Shown piece by piece: positions 20,930-29,961 of a stretch of DNA of 64,000 nucleotides (its first letter is position 1; every line of letters starts with the position of its first letter). This stretch comes from Dermacentor variabilis. Taxonomy: Eukaryota > Arthropoda > Arachnida > Ixodida > Ixodidae. The stretch is from the NCBI RefSeq assembly GCF_050947875.1, contig NC_134568.1, forward strand, positions 258,110,115-258,174,114, in the 5' to 3' direction. The translations under genes and the position numbers were made by a program. The notes beneath the pieces are model-generated. The model was not told the DNA's origin. It ran no database searches and saw nothing but the letters and a program-made list of their open reading frames with translations.

Positions 20930-23900
20930 TTATTCGCTGGCGTTGTGATACACATCAGTGTCCGTGTCGTAAGCAGTGATAGTTCTCGGATCGGCCTCGT
21001 TGTGGAATGTCTTCCAGTCGGAGTAAAGTTCAGTCCCATCGTCCGAGTCTTCTACGACGCGCACTCTTTCCCAAGTCTCTGTCTCGTACACACAATCACT
21101 ACGCGAACCGCACTCGCGCACACCACCATTCAAATCGCACTCGCGCACAGCACCACTTGGATCACACACTTCCTCTCGATGTCCGTCAACAGACTCGTCG
21201 TCCGCGTCGTCATTATCCGAGCACTGTCTGACGTGGCACGGTTTTAAGCGCGCAACATTAACAACGTCGCGTTTTTTGCCAGTTCTATCCACTACCTCCC
21301 AGTTGTTCTCGCCGATTCGCCTAACAAGACGGAAAGGCCCGTGGTACCGGTGAAGGAGTTTTGTTGTCTTTCCCCGAGCTCTGAAGGGAGTCCACAAATA
21401 CACCAAGTCCCCCGCATGGTAGACTGCACTACGTCGTTTAGCGTCGTAACTACGTTTGTTCTTTACTTGCTGACGCCTCTCCCGTTCGGTCACTAGCTCG
21501 CGAGCACGCTGCAGCCGGAGGGCCACTTTCCTGGCGTCCAGAGTGCAGTCGAAACCGCGTTCCGCGCCTAGTGCTACATCTATAGGAAGTGTGGGCTCAT
21601 GTCCGTGAAGAAGAAAGAATGGGGTGAACCCGGTGGTCTCGTGGGTAGAAGAATTGTATGCAAAAAGCACGTACGGAAGAAATTCGTCCCAGTCGCGATG
21701 GTGCGAAGAAACGTACATGCTGAGCATATCGGCCAACGTGCGGTTGAAGCGCTCGCACAAGCCGTTCGCTTGAGGATGGTACGCTGTAGTAGTGGCATGC
21801 TCGCTACCTACAAGTCGGAAAATTTCTTCAGTCAGGTTGGCGACAAAATGCTGCCCCCGATCTGTTATCACTTTTTCTGGTGCCCCATGGCGTAAGACAA
21901 TTTGCTCGACGAAGGCTTTAGCAGCTTCTGCAGCAGTGGCCGCTGTACACGCGACAGCCTCGACCCATTTCGTGTGGTAGTCAGTAACCACGAGGATGTA
22001 GCGGTTTCCTGCTTTGCTTTTAGTGAAAGGGCCAAGAAAATCCATGCCCACTTGTTGGAAAGGGCGACCTGCAGGTGGGATCGGCTGGAGAAAACCGGTC
22101 GGCTTTCCGGGTGGTAGCTTTCTCGTCTGACAGTCAGGGCCGGAGAGGACATACTTGGTGACGTGGCAAAACATCTTTGGCCAGAAATAGCGGCTGCGAA
22201 TTTTCTCCCATGTGCGCTTGACACCGAGGTGGCCTGCCGTGATGTCGTCATGGCAGTGCCTCAGAACCTCCGATCTCAAACACTTGGGGACAACGAGTGC
22301 TGCGCGATCTTCCTGAAAGCCTTTCGCCCTTCTGTACAATACACCGTCGACCAGCCGAAAGCTCCGTGCCGTTCTTTTCGTTTTTCTGACAACGGGCGCA
22401 CTCGGCTGCTCTAGGTGCTGTATTATTTCTTGCATCCAGGAATCCTCTCTTTGCCTTTTCCCGATGTCCACATGATCCAGCACGAGCAACGGTAATGGGT
22501 TTTCTTCGCTTGCTGGTGCGGGATCATGAGGAATGCGAGAAAGCGTGTCCGCATTTCCATTCTTCAGGCCAGGGCGATGTCGCAACGTTATGTCGAACTC
22601 CTGAAGCAACAGAGACCATCTCATAAGGCGACCATTCGGATTTCTCACTTTCATTAGCCAGGCCAGGCTAGCTTGGTCGGTCACGACTGTGAACTTAGAC
22701 CCAAAAATGTACGGACGAAACTGTCCGCAGGCGTACACGACAGCGAGACATTCTTTCTCAGTGGTGCTGTAGTTCATCTCAGCCTTATTAAGGTGTCGGC
22801 TAGCATAGGCAATTACTTTCTCTTCGGATCCGATTTTCTGAACTAGTACAGCACCAATTCCATAATCACAGGCTTCAGTGTGCACCTCTATCGGCTTCCC
22901 GGGCTCAAACTGACGCAAAATGGGCGCCGTGATCAGCTTCTCTTTGAGGGATTGCATAGCCGCTTCGCAAGCTGCATCCCAGACGAAAGGGACATCCTTT
23001 CTAGTGAGGTTAGTGAGCGGCCGAGAAATACGAGAAAAATCCTTGATAAATCGCCGATAGTAATTGCAGATACCGAGAAAGCTCTGTACACCTTTCTTGT
23101 TTTTTGGTGGGGAAAACTTTTCAATCGCGGCCACTTTGTCTGGGTCCGGTCGGATGTTCTCGCCAGTGAGAATGTGACCAAGGTACTTAATCTCCTGTCG
23201 CGCAAAGCTGCACTTTTCCGGCTTCAGCCGCAAGTTCGCCGCGTCCAAGGCCGAGAATACGCTTTTCAAATCTTGCAAATGAGCGGTCATGTCCTTAGAG
23301 AAAATTACAATGTCGTCCAAGTAAGCCAAGCATACCTTCCAAAGCAGACCACTGAGTACTTTGTTAATCATTCTCTGAAACGTGGCCGGGGCGTTACACA
23401 GACCAAAGGGAACAACATTGAACTCATACAAGCCGAGCCCACAGGCAAACGCGGTCTTCGGCTTATCTTCCTCCTTGATTTTCACTTGCCAATAGCCCGA
23501 TGTAAGATCAAGTGTTGTGAAGTATTTTGAGCCCTGTAGCACGTCGAGAATGTCATCGATTCGCGGCAGTGGATGTACATCTTTCTTCGTAACTTCATTC
23601 ACCCTTCGAAAGTCGACACAAAAACGCCATGACCCGTTCGGCTTTTTTACGAGGACGACAGGTGATGACCAGGGACTGCGAGATTCCCTTATTATCCCAT
23701 CGCGCAGCATTTCCTCTACTTGCTTCTCAATCAGGTTCCTTTCAAAAGGGGAGTGACGGTAGGGATGCTGATGAATTGGTCGAGAATCGCCTGTGTCGAT
23801 AACGTGTTCTGCCATAGACGTCTGCTGAATGGGGTTGTTATCGCCAGTGAATAGGTGGCGGAAGTTGTCAATGAGCGAAAGCAACTCAGACCTTTCACCT

Positions 23901-24625
23901 GGACGTAAGTGGTCTCCAGTCTCCACGTCAAAATCCCGAGAGTCTTGCGTGTCTTCGGGGGCGATGACTGCCATTTGTGTATTGTGTATAGAAGTAGCCC
24001 ATCCAAGCTTTGTTCCGCTGAGCAAATTTACTGGCGACATGGTGGGATTAGCGATCCGAATCACACCTGTCCCATGCACGACCTTGGTCACGGTACGAGC
24101 AACGTGAAGTCCGCTTTTGAGCGTGCTGTTCGGTTCGATGAGATGGACTCCGTCCCTTGCGACATTTACTTGGACAGCGATTTCAGTGCGAGGTTCAATG
24201 CGAATATGCTCGTGGCACCGCGCACTGAGTGCATCATTGTGTGCCAGGGTGCTCGAATTTACATGCAACCGAAAAGTTTCACCGTTGAGTTGGAGCTCAC
24301 TCTTGGAGAAATCTATTAAAAGACGCACTGCTCGACAAAACGGGAGACCACCTAATAGCTCGTAGGGACAGTCCTTCACAATCAAAAACTTCTCGCGAAC
24401 AGTTGTGGAGTCGAAATCAAGAGTTATTTCAGTTTCACCTTGGGGGGAGAGCAAGCTTCCGCCGATTCCTCTGATGAAGACATCTTTTCTTGATTTTGAT
24501 GAAGCACATATTTTTTCAGCGAAATGCGACGAGATGACATTTACCGAGGAGCCAGTATCAATTACGAGTTTTGTGTCGGTACCATTTGCTCGTATCGGTA
24601 CTGCTAAAAGCTGACTATCTGACAT
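20930..24625 (-). CDS. Gypsy Pol polyprotein (PR-RT-RNase H-IN)
   Basis: 1231 codons, uninterrupted. Domains in order: aspartic protease (LVIDTGSSVNVIS, about 19-31); reverse transcriptase (SPWSSPVVLVKKPNGSWRFC near 315; catalytic YLDDIVIFS near 432); RNase H (near 577-690; EKECLAVVYACG and TVVTDQASLAWL present); integrase zinc domain (GHLGVKRTWEK near 795) and DDE core (GMDFLGPF near 855, ITDRGQHF near 915, ANGLCERFNR near 950); then a GPF-type tail with YHGPFRLVRR and an acidic C-terminus. Two residues look wrong: RNase H reads VHTEACDYG, with glutamate for the first catalytic aspartate, and the integrase zinc site reads SGPDCQ, with glycine for the first cysteine. The protein is probably made as a Gag-Pol fusion by -1 frameshifting; the ATG at 24625 is simply the first in the frame. 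Confidence 0.9.
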   Translation of the reverse strand: MSDSQLLAVPIRANGTDTKLVIDTGSSVNVISSHFAEKICASSKSRKDVFIRGIGGSLLSPQGETEITLDFDSTTVREKFLIVKDCPYELLGGLPFCRAVRLLIDFSKSELQLNGETFRLHVNSSTLAHNDALSARCHEHIRIEPRTEIAVQVNVARDGVHLIEPNSTLKSGLHVARTVTKVVHGTGVIRIANPTMSPVNLLSGTKLGWATSIHNTQMAVIAPEDTQDSRDFDVETGDHLRPGERSELLSLIDNFRHLFTGDNNPIQQTSMAEHVIDTGDSRPIHQHPYRHSPFERNLIEKQVEEMLRDGIIRESRSPWSSPVVLVKKPNGSWRFCVDFRRVNEVTKKDVHPLPRIDDILDVLQGSKYFTTLDLTSGYWQVKIKEEDKPKTAFACGLGLYEFNVVPFGLCNAPATFQRMINKVLSGLLWKVCLAYLDDIVIFSKDMTAHLQDLKSVFSALDAANLRLKPEKCSFARQEIKYLGHILTGENIRPDPDKVAAIEKFSPPKNKKGVQSFLGICNYYRRFIKDFSRISRPLTNLTRKDVPFVWDAACEAAMQSLKEKLITAPILRQFEPGKPIEVHTEACDYGIGAVLVQKIGSEEKVIAYASRHLNKAEMNYSTTEKECLAVVYACGQFRPYIFGSKFTVVTDQASLAWLMKVRNPNGRLMRWSLLLQEFDITLRHRPGLKNGNADTLSRIPHDPAPASEENPLPLLVLDHVDIGKRQREDSWMQEIIQHLEQPSAPVVRKTKRTARSFRLVDGVLYRRAKGFQEDRAALVVPKCLRSEVLRHCHDDITAGHLGVKRTWEKIRSRYFWPKMFCHVTKYVLSGPDCQTRKLPPGKPTGFLQPIPPAGRPFQQVGMDFLGPFTKSKAGNRYILVVTDYHTKWVEAVACTAATAAEAAKAFVEQIVLRHGAPEKVITDRGQHFVANLTEEIFRLVGSEHATTTAYHPQANGLCERFNRTLADMLSMYVSSHHRDWDEFLPYVLFAYNSSTHETTGFTPFFLLHGHEPTLPIDVALGAERGFDCTLDARKVALRLQRARELVTERERRQQVKNKRSYDAKRRSAVYHAGDLVYLWTPFRARGKTTKLLHRYHGPFRLVRRIGENNWEVVDRTGKKRDVVNVARLKPCHVRQCSDNDDADDESVDGHREEVCDPSGAVRECDLNGGVRECGSRSDCVYETETWERVRVVEDSDDGTELYSDWKTFHNEADPRTITAYDTDTDVYHNASE

Positions 24626-24637
24626 AGTGCATACGGG

Positions 24638-24679
24638 ACGGCCGGACTGGCTCCCTAGGCCCGGCCGTTCTCGTTTCCC
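24638..24679 (-). promoter_or_regulatory. -1 ribosomal frameshift signal between gag and pol
   Basis: In the gag frame the sequence is TCG GGA AAC, giving the slippery heptamer G-GGA-AAC at 24679-24673, five codons before the gag stop. Four bases later an 8-bp GC-rich stem can form: ACGGCCGG (24668-24661) with CCGGCCGT (24645-24638), loop 15 nt, containing the gag stop. Pol is in the -1 frame and is open from a TAA about 55 bases upstream, so a slip at this site enters pol. GGGAAAC is a known retroviral slippery heptamer. Confidence 0.75.
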
Positions 24680-25704
24680 GAAGGGTTGGGTTGCCCACCC
24701 TGATTATTATTGGGCCCTCTCTGTTGGTTTCTGTCATCTCGAAACCGCGTCCAGCATTGGTGCGCGACGTGACCGATGCGACGGCATAGCTGGCATCGTG
24801 GACGCCCGTCGTCGGCACGGGAATTTCTTGCCGGCCAAGGCACCGGAGGACGGCGTACGTCTTCTTCAATAGCCTTCAGGCGGTCCGATAATGTGGCTAT
24901 TGAGTCCGCGATCGCCTTTAAGTCCCTATCGCGGTCGGTGGCCTCTCGCGGGCGAAGATGTTCTGCCGCAGCGCAGGTAGCGAGACATGCCGGAGGCGAC
25001 TGCGTTGTTACCACGGCGGGGGTCACTCCCGCGAAGGGTGCCGCGGCGAGTGGGTACCACGACTGCTGTCCGGCAGGGAGGTGGGTGCCGATCGCTTCTG
25101 GTTGGTATGTACGCGTCATCAACACAGCCTGATTAATCCGCTGCAGAATTTGCAAGAAACTTGAGCAATTGTCCGGATTAGCCATGATAATCTTCTCCTG
25201 CACGTCTGGACGCAGGCCGCGCATGAGGTGCCGTAGCCGTTCCTCTTCTGTCATAGAGGGATTAATTTTGGCGCACAGCTGCACAACATCGTAGTAGTAT
25301 TGTTCAGGGGACTCTGATGGCAGCTGCGTGCGGTTTTGGAGTCGCAAATATGCGATCTCAACTGAGTGACGACTTGTGAAGGATGTTTTTAAGAGCGTCG
25401 CCCACTCTTCCCATGTATTAGGGGCACCCGTTAGAATTTGTGTGGTGTGCCACTTTTTCGCATTGCCATCTAATGCCAAATATAAAAATTTTGCTTTCGT
25501 CCCTTCATCCCAGTTGTTGAGGGAGGCTACGTGTTCGTAGCAAAGCAGCCACTCGGTTATTGACTCTTCCGGTGTGCCTCTAAAGACTGGCGGTCCGACG
25601 AAAGGTTTAGCTTGAGGGGTCGACATGGTAGCGAGAACAGTAGGGGGTTCGGTTATATTCGAGCTGTTAGAGCTAGGTTCTTGGGGTTTGTTGCCACGGC
25701 CCAT
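24655..25704 (-). CDS. Gypsy Gag polyprotein
   Basis: Structural protein that forms the particle and binds RNA. Reading is open from 25746; the first ATG gives MGRGNKPQEPSSNSSN near 25704, which I prefer as the start. The capsid-like part holds RGTPEESITEWLLCYEHVAS, KFLYLALDGNAKKWH and TWEEWATLLKTSF, the usual retrotransposon gag block. Near the C-terminus a single zinc knuckle reads CQLCRRIGHVAHQC, in the canonical C-x2-C-x4-H-x4-C spacing. The stop lies at 24655-24657. Pol is in the -1 frame and overlaps the last part of gag, so the two are translated together from one RNA. Confidence 0.85.
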   Translation of the reverse strand: MGRGNKPQEPSSNSSNITEPPTVLATMSTPQAKPFVGPPVFRGTPEESITEWLLCYEHVASLNNWDEGTKAKFLYLALDGNAKKWHTTQILTGAPNTWEEWATLLKTSFTSRHSVEIAYLRLQNRTQLPSESPEQYYYDVVQLCAKINPSMTEEERLRHLMRGLRPDVQEKIIMANPDNCSSFLQILQRINQAVLMTRTYQPEAIGTHLPAGQQSWYPLAAAPFAGVTPAVVTTQSPPACLATCAAAEHLRPREATDRDRDLKAIADSIATLSDRLKAIEEDVRRPPVPWPARNSRADDGRPRCQLCRRIGHVAHQCWTRFRDDRNQQRGPNNNQGGQPNPSGNENGRA

Positions 25705-25748
25705 GATATTAGTGCGTGGCCTTCGGTACCCAGCACACTCCACCACTT

Positions 25749-26131
25749 TGTAGCGAAGTGACGCAGCCGTGAGATATCTGACGCATCAACTCACCAGGGA
25801 GACGGAAGATGAATGGGGATGAGCTCTGGCAGGGGCAAGTCCAAATCCGCAGGTACGACGACGAGAGTAACATTTGAACAACTAGATTTATTCTCTTGGT
25901 ATTTACCTTAAGTTTAAACTGTACAAAATATATACAAGCAAAACGATGCCATACCCGTCGTCGTCGGCCTGCCTGACCGGCCTGGTCTCCCCTGGTACCG
26001 TTGTCAGATGGGAAGAGGACTTGGCAACCAGAGGCGCCGCGTCCCAGAGCTTTCATGTACTCATCAACCCAGCATCATTCGATACATTGACCCCGGTACT
26101 CCCCCACAACCCGGGCTGACTGGGTGGGGGG
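25749..26131 (-). repeat. 5' LTR, R-U5 part
   Basis: 383 bp identical to 19886-20268. Its other end, a run of six G, is the insertion point of the LINE. Internal sequence to its left begins AAGTGGTGGAGTGTGC, the place of the primer-binding site. Confidence 0.9.
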
Positions 26132-26442
26132 ACTTGGTTCGGGCCAACGGTCCTTCCCGGACAAGGGGGCTGTTGCGGTGCAGTCCAACTGAGGGACTGC
26201 ACTCAACACACAAACAGCCATGTCGGTCTTGCAGGGCACAAGCCTGACTGACCCTCGGACTGCCCTGACGCAAAAGAGGTCAAGGCATACAACCATGGAG
26301 ACCACCAAAGCCGTCCGCGGAGCAGCGCGACCACTTGAGGGTGCACCACCACCGGTTCCAGCTCTGGGTTCCACTGAGCCAAACAAAACCCCGTAGATCG
26401 ACTGGCGCACACGGCCGAGTCGTGCGACCTTTGGAGCATGCA

Positions 26443-29400
26443 TCATAACTTAATGGATAGCTTTCCACCTGACTCGTCAAAAATCACGGCAGGACGAGCC
26501 CACACTTCGAGAAACTTCTCGCCCAAGCGGTGCCGCTCCCGGGTGAGGTGGAACCAGACCTCCTTCCGTGCTTTCGCAAGCACTTCGTGAAGGCCCGGTG
26601 CCCGACCCCCGAAAATTGCATCGCAGCGTGCCAGCCAAACTTGGTATGAGCACTCGGCGAGGAGAAGCACGAACTGGTTGATCGCCTGATTGGGCAAAGG
26701 GTGCAAAAATCGGACTGTCTCATAAGGAACGCCTGGGAGCCTAAATAGACTAGCAACTCTTTGGAGAAGAGCTGCAGGAAGCAAACACTGCGTAAAGATA
26801 TGAACTGAGTCCTCACGAGCGCCACAGAAAGGACACACTCCACGAGCCGGGATGGCTGTGAAGGGCCTGTAGCTCAACGGCAGGCACCCTCGCGCCAGGC
26901 GGTACATAAAGGTGGCTCGCCTGGCGTCGAGGAAACCGGCCGTAATGAGCTTCCAGTTTGGCCTGTGAATCGACAGGTCGTACCTTTGGCAATGTGGGGG
27001 GAGTCCTGGGGTGAGGATATCCACTAACTCTTGGAGTGGAGCTGAAACTACGTCGATGCCTGGGTGAACCTTGCGGAGGCTTACCAAAGAGTTGGCAGCC
27101 GCCGCATAAATGGTGGACGGGGTACCTGAACGAGGAACACAGTGGGAAAATGTGCTCTGCGAGAACAAGCGGAGTCGGGTGCTAAGAAAGAAGGAAGTTA
27201 AGCTTCGAGTTAGGAGCATATCCGAGTTAAGAGCGACCTGGGTCCACCTGACGTGTAGTGCAGTAGCCACGATGCCCAGGTCGGGAATTCCGAGTCCTCC
27301 CTTGTCCCTGGGCAACTTGAGCACCCGCCTAGCTACACAACCAGTTGTACCCTTCCAGAGGAAGCGAAACAAGACCCTCTCCAAGATAAGCTTGGTTCGG
27401 GTTGGAATAGGAGACACACACGCCACATACGTCAGAAAGGAAAACAGAAGTGAGCGAAGGATTGTCGCTCGAGCAGTCAAAGGGCATGACAACGCGCTGA
27501 ATTCCTGAACCCTGGCTTCAAGCTTCTCCTTAGCCTGTTGCCAGTTTTCGGGAGAGAGACCATCTGGTTCGAACTGGAAGCCTAGAATCCGCAGCCGCGT
27601 TTTCACGGGGAGACCATGAACTGGCTGCGGACTGGAAGGAGTGGAGTTCAAGTACATTGCTGCACTTTTCGACCTATTCAACCTTGCACCGCTCGCCCCG
27701 CAGTAACTGTCCATGACCTCCAGGACGCCGCAAGCTGATGCTTCGTCCGGGACGACAATGGACAAGTCGTCTGCATAGGCAAAGAGTGCAACCGGGGGGG
27801 AACCTGGTGGAAGTAGGAACCTGCCAATTCTGCTGTCACAAGACAACCTCTGCAGAAGTGGTTCAAAAGCGAGTACGTAGAGGGCAGGTGAGAGCGGGTC
27901 CCCCTGTCGCACACCACGTCCCACAATGAACGCCTCCGAGAGGCGGTCTCGTATGAGAACAGCAGAAGTCGGTCGAGAATACAAAGCTTGGATCATCTGT
28001 CTAAAACCCACACTAAAACCAGCCTCTTCCAAAACACGGAAAAGGTACCTATGGCTAATGATATCGAAAGCCTTCTCCTGATCGAAGGAGCAAAGAATAC
28101 TTGGAAGTTTCCTGGTATTTGCCCACAGGAGAAGGTCCCTTAGTGCTATACCGTGAAGCTGAGTAGAGCGCCCCTGGACACAACATGCCTGGTATGGACC
28201 CAAAACAGTGCTGAGCACTGGCGTGAGTCGCATACACAGGCACTTTGCTATGAGCTTATAATCGCAGTTCAGAAGTGTGATTGGACGCCATGCTCTCAGA
28301 TCGGAGCTCCTCGACTCGTCCTTACAAAGGAGAGTGATTAACCCCTCTCGTTGAGACGCTGACAAAGTCCCTTCACTGAGTAGCCGGTTCACCAGTGATG
28401 TGAATGGCTTCCCTAACAGTGTCCAAAATTTAACATAAAATTCGACTGTCAGACCGTCGGATCCCGGACTGCGATTACGCTTCATAGACTTCAATGCCGA
28501 AAAAAGCTCGTCCTCATCTATGGCTGAGTCGCACACTTGCGGCGGCTCAGCTGGCGAAGCAAAAGGAAACGCAGTTGGAGTGGCAGCTGGTTCGGCATAC
28601 AAGGTCATGTAAAACTGCCTCGCCAGTGCAAGAACTCCATCTGGTGAATCGACTATGCTACCATCGCTTGGATCTATTAGGGAAGAGAGAGTTGTGCTCT
28701 TCCTTGAGAGATGTTTACGTAGGACGTTTCTGCTGCACCACGCTTCCATTTCCCACAGCTCTGCTCGGGTTGTGGCCCTCAAGCCATCCCAGCGTCGCTG
28801 CAGGAGAATCCGAAGTTCCTTTCGGAGTGAGGCCAGCGCCGAAGCAACTCCAGGACCGCCGGACAGTGGCCTCGAGAGCAGGAGGATCGCGTCGGAGACG
28901 ATTTTAATCTCCTCACGCTCCTCGCGCGCTCGACGCTTGCCCCAAGACCTGAAGCACTCACGCACTCTGACCTTCACGTCATCCCATTCTGTACCACTTA
29001 GATTCGCTCTATTGTGCAGCGATCGAAAAAGAATGGATGATACCTCTGCGGTTGCCTGCCTGTCTTTTAGAAGACGTGGATTCAGACGCCACGGTCTCTT
29101 CCCTTGCGGGACTATGCGAGAATCGGCGAACCGCAGAATTAGGAAGCTGTGGTCGCTAAGAGCAGAAGGAGTTAACCAAGAAGAATGCATACTAGGAGCC
29201 AGTGACGACGAGATGTAAAAACGATCGATGCGGCTCTGCATGCCTCTTCCTGTCCAAGTCATTCCTGACTGACCAGGGCGAAGCACACGCCAAGCATCGA
29301 CAAGTCCCAGCCCGTCGACGAGCTCTCGTAGTACAACATTTGCACGCCTATCTTTCTGGTTTGGAGTCCCTCTATGCGGGATGCGATCAACCTGTTCGAA

Positions 29401-29832
29401 CACACAGTTGAAGTCGCCTACAAGGATTAGCCGAGAGGGACCTACCAAGTAGGGTTCTAATGTAGCGAAAAACTCTCTCTGATCTTTAGACCGGGTTGGA
29501 GCATAAACATTAACAATTCGAATGCCACAATCAAGGTCCACCGACAAGACGCGGCCCTCGGAATCCCTGGCATGGCGAATAACAAGGCAGTCGAAATTCG
29601 GCATCAAAACGATGGCCGTACCTCGACTGCCCGTCGCGCCATAACTCCAGAAAGACCGAGTGCGAAAAATCCGGTCGAAGTGGCTGATCTGGCCTAGCCT
29701 ATGAATAAAAGTTTCCTGAAGCACAAGAATATCTACCTTTTTGGATTTAGCCAAATTAATAACCTCTAACTGCTTAGAAGCACGCGACAAACCACGACAG
29801 TTAAAGGTAGCTATGGTGAGAGAAGAAGCCAT
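26443..29832 (-). CDS. LINE ORF2 protein (endonuclease-reverse transcriptase)
   Basis: 1129 codons, uninterrupted. Start ATG is in a strong context (AAAATGG). The endonuclease covers about 1-235: ATFNCRGL, LVLQETF, VNVYAPTRS, LVGDFNCVFEQVDR near 138 and ALSDHSFLILRF near 230, so catalytic residues are present. The reverse transcriptase covers about 440-760: SPGSDGLTVEFYVKFW, AWRPITLLNCDYKLIAKCL, SFDQEKAFDIISH near 580, GVRQGDPLSPALYVLAFEPL, and AYADDLSIVV near 680. A C-terminal zinc motif reads CPFCGAREDSVHIFTQC near 1015. The motif style (DYKLIAK, QGRS, FDQEKAFD) is that of the L1/Tx1 group. No RNase H is seen, as expected. Confidence 0.9.
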   Translation of the reverse strand: MASSLTIATFNCRGLSRASKQLEVINLAKSKKVDILVLQETFIHRLGQISHFDRIFRTRSFWSYGATGSRGTAIVLMPNFDCLVIRHARDSEGRVLSVDLDCGIRIVNVYAPTRSKDQREFFATLEPYLVGPSRLILVGDFNCVFEQVDRIPHRGTPNQKDRRANVVLRELVDGLGLVDAWRVLRPGQSGMTWTGRGMQSRIDRFYISSSLAPSMHSSWLTPSALSDHSFLILRFADSRIVPQGKRPWRLNPRLLKDRQATAEVSSILFRSLHNRANLSGTEWDDVKVRVRECFRSWGKRRAREEREEIKIVSDAILLLSRPLSGGPGVASALASLRKELRILLQRRWDGLRATTRAELWEMEAWCSRNVLRKHLSRKSTTLSSLIDPSDGSIVDSPDGVLALARQFYMTLYAEPAATPTAFPFASPAEPPQVCDSAIDEDELFSALKSMKRNRSPGSDGLTVEFYVKFWTLLGKPFTSLVNRLLSEGTLSASQREGLITLLCKDESRSSDLRAWRPITLLNCDYKLIAKCLCMRLTPVLSTVLGPYQACCVQGRSTQLHGIALRDLLLWANTRKLPSILCSFDQEKAFDIISHRYLFRVLEEAGFSVGFRQMIQALYSRPTSAVLIRDRLSEAFIVGRGVRQGDPLSPALYVLAFEPLLQRLSCDSRIGRFLLPPGSPPVALFAYADDLSIVVPDEASACGVLEVMDSYCGASGARLNRSKSAAMYLNSTPSSPQPVHGLPVKTRLRILGFQFEPDGLSPENWQQAKEKLEARVQEFSALSCPLTARATILRSLLFSFLTYVACVSPIPTRTKLILERVLFRFLWKGTTGCVARRVLKLPRDKGGLGIPDLGIVATALHVRWTQVALNSDMLLTRSLTSFFLSTRLRLFSQSTFSHCVPRSGTPSTIYAAAANSLVSLRKVHPGIDVVSAPLQELVDILTPGLPPHCQRYDLSIHRPNWKLITAGFLDARRATFMYRLARGCLPLSYRPFTAIPARGVCPFCGAREDSVHIFTQCLLPAALLQRVASLFRLPGVPYETVRFLHPLPNQAINQFVLLLAECSYQVWLARCDAIFGGRAPGLHEVLAKARKEVWFHLTRERHRLGEKFLEVWARPAVIFDESGGKLSIKL

Positions 29833-29961
29833 TTTAAGGGAGAAAGAGATTAGCTAAGAGCTAGTAGAAACAAAGGAAGACAAAAAGAGCTAGGAAAATA
29901 AATAAAGAGCAGGCTAGTATTAGGTAATACTAGCCGCTAGTGACAAATAAGCAAAGACTAC
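29833..29961 (-). other. Inter-ORF spacer with perfect inverted repeat
   Basis: Between ORF1 stop and ORF2 start. At 29913-29934 GCTAGTATTA and TAATACTAGC form a perfect 10-bp stem with a 2-nt spacer. It may shape ORF2 translation or be a chance palindrome. Confidence 0.5.

Noticed and set aside
24655..24740. Independent start of pol at the ATG at 24625
   Set aside because: Possible, but the slippery heptamer, the stem and the overlap of the open frames make a Gag-Pol fusion more likely.
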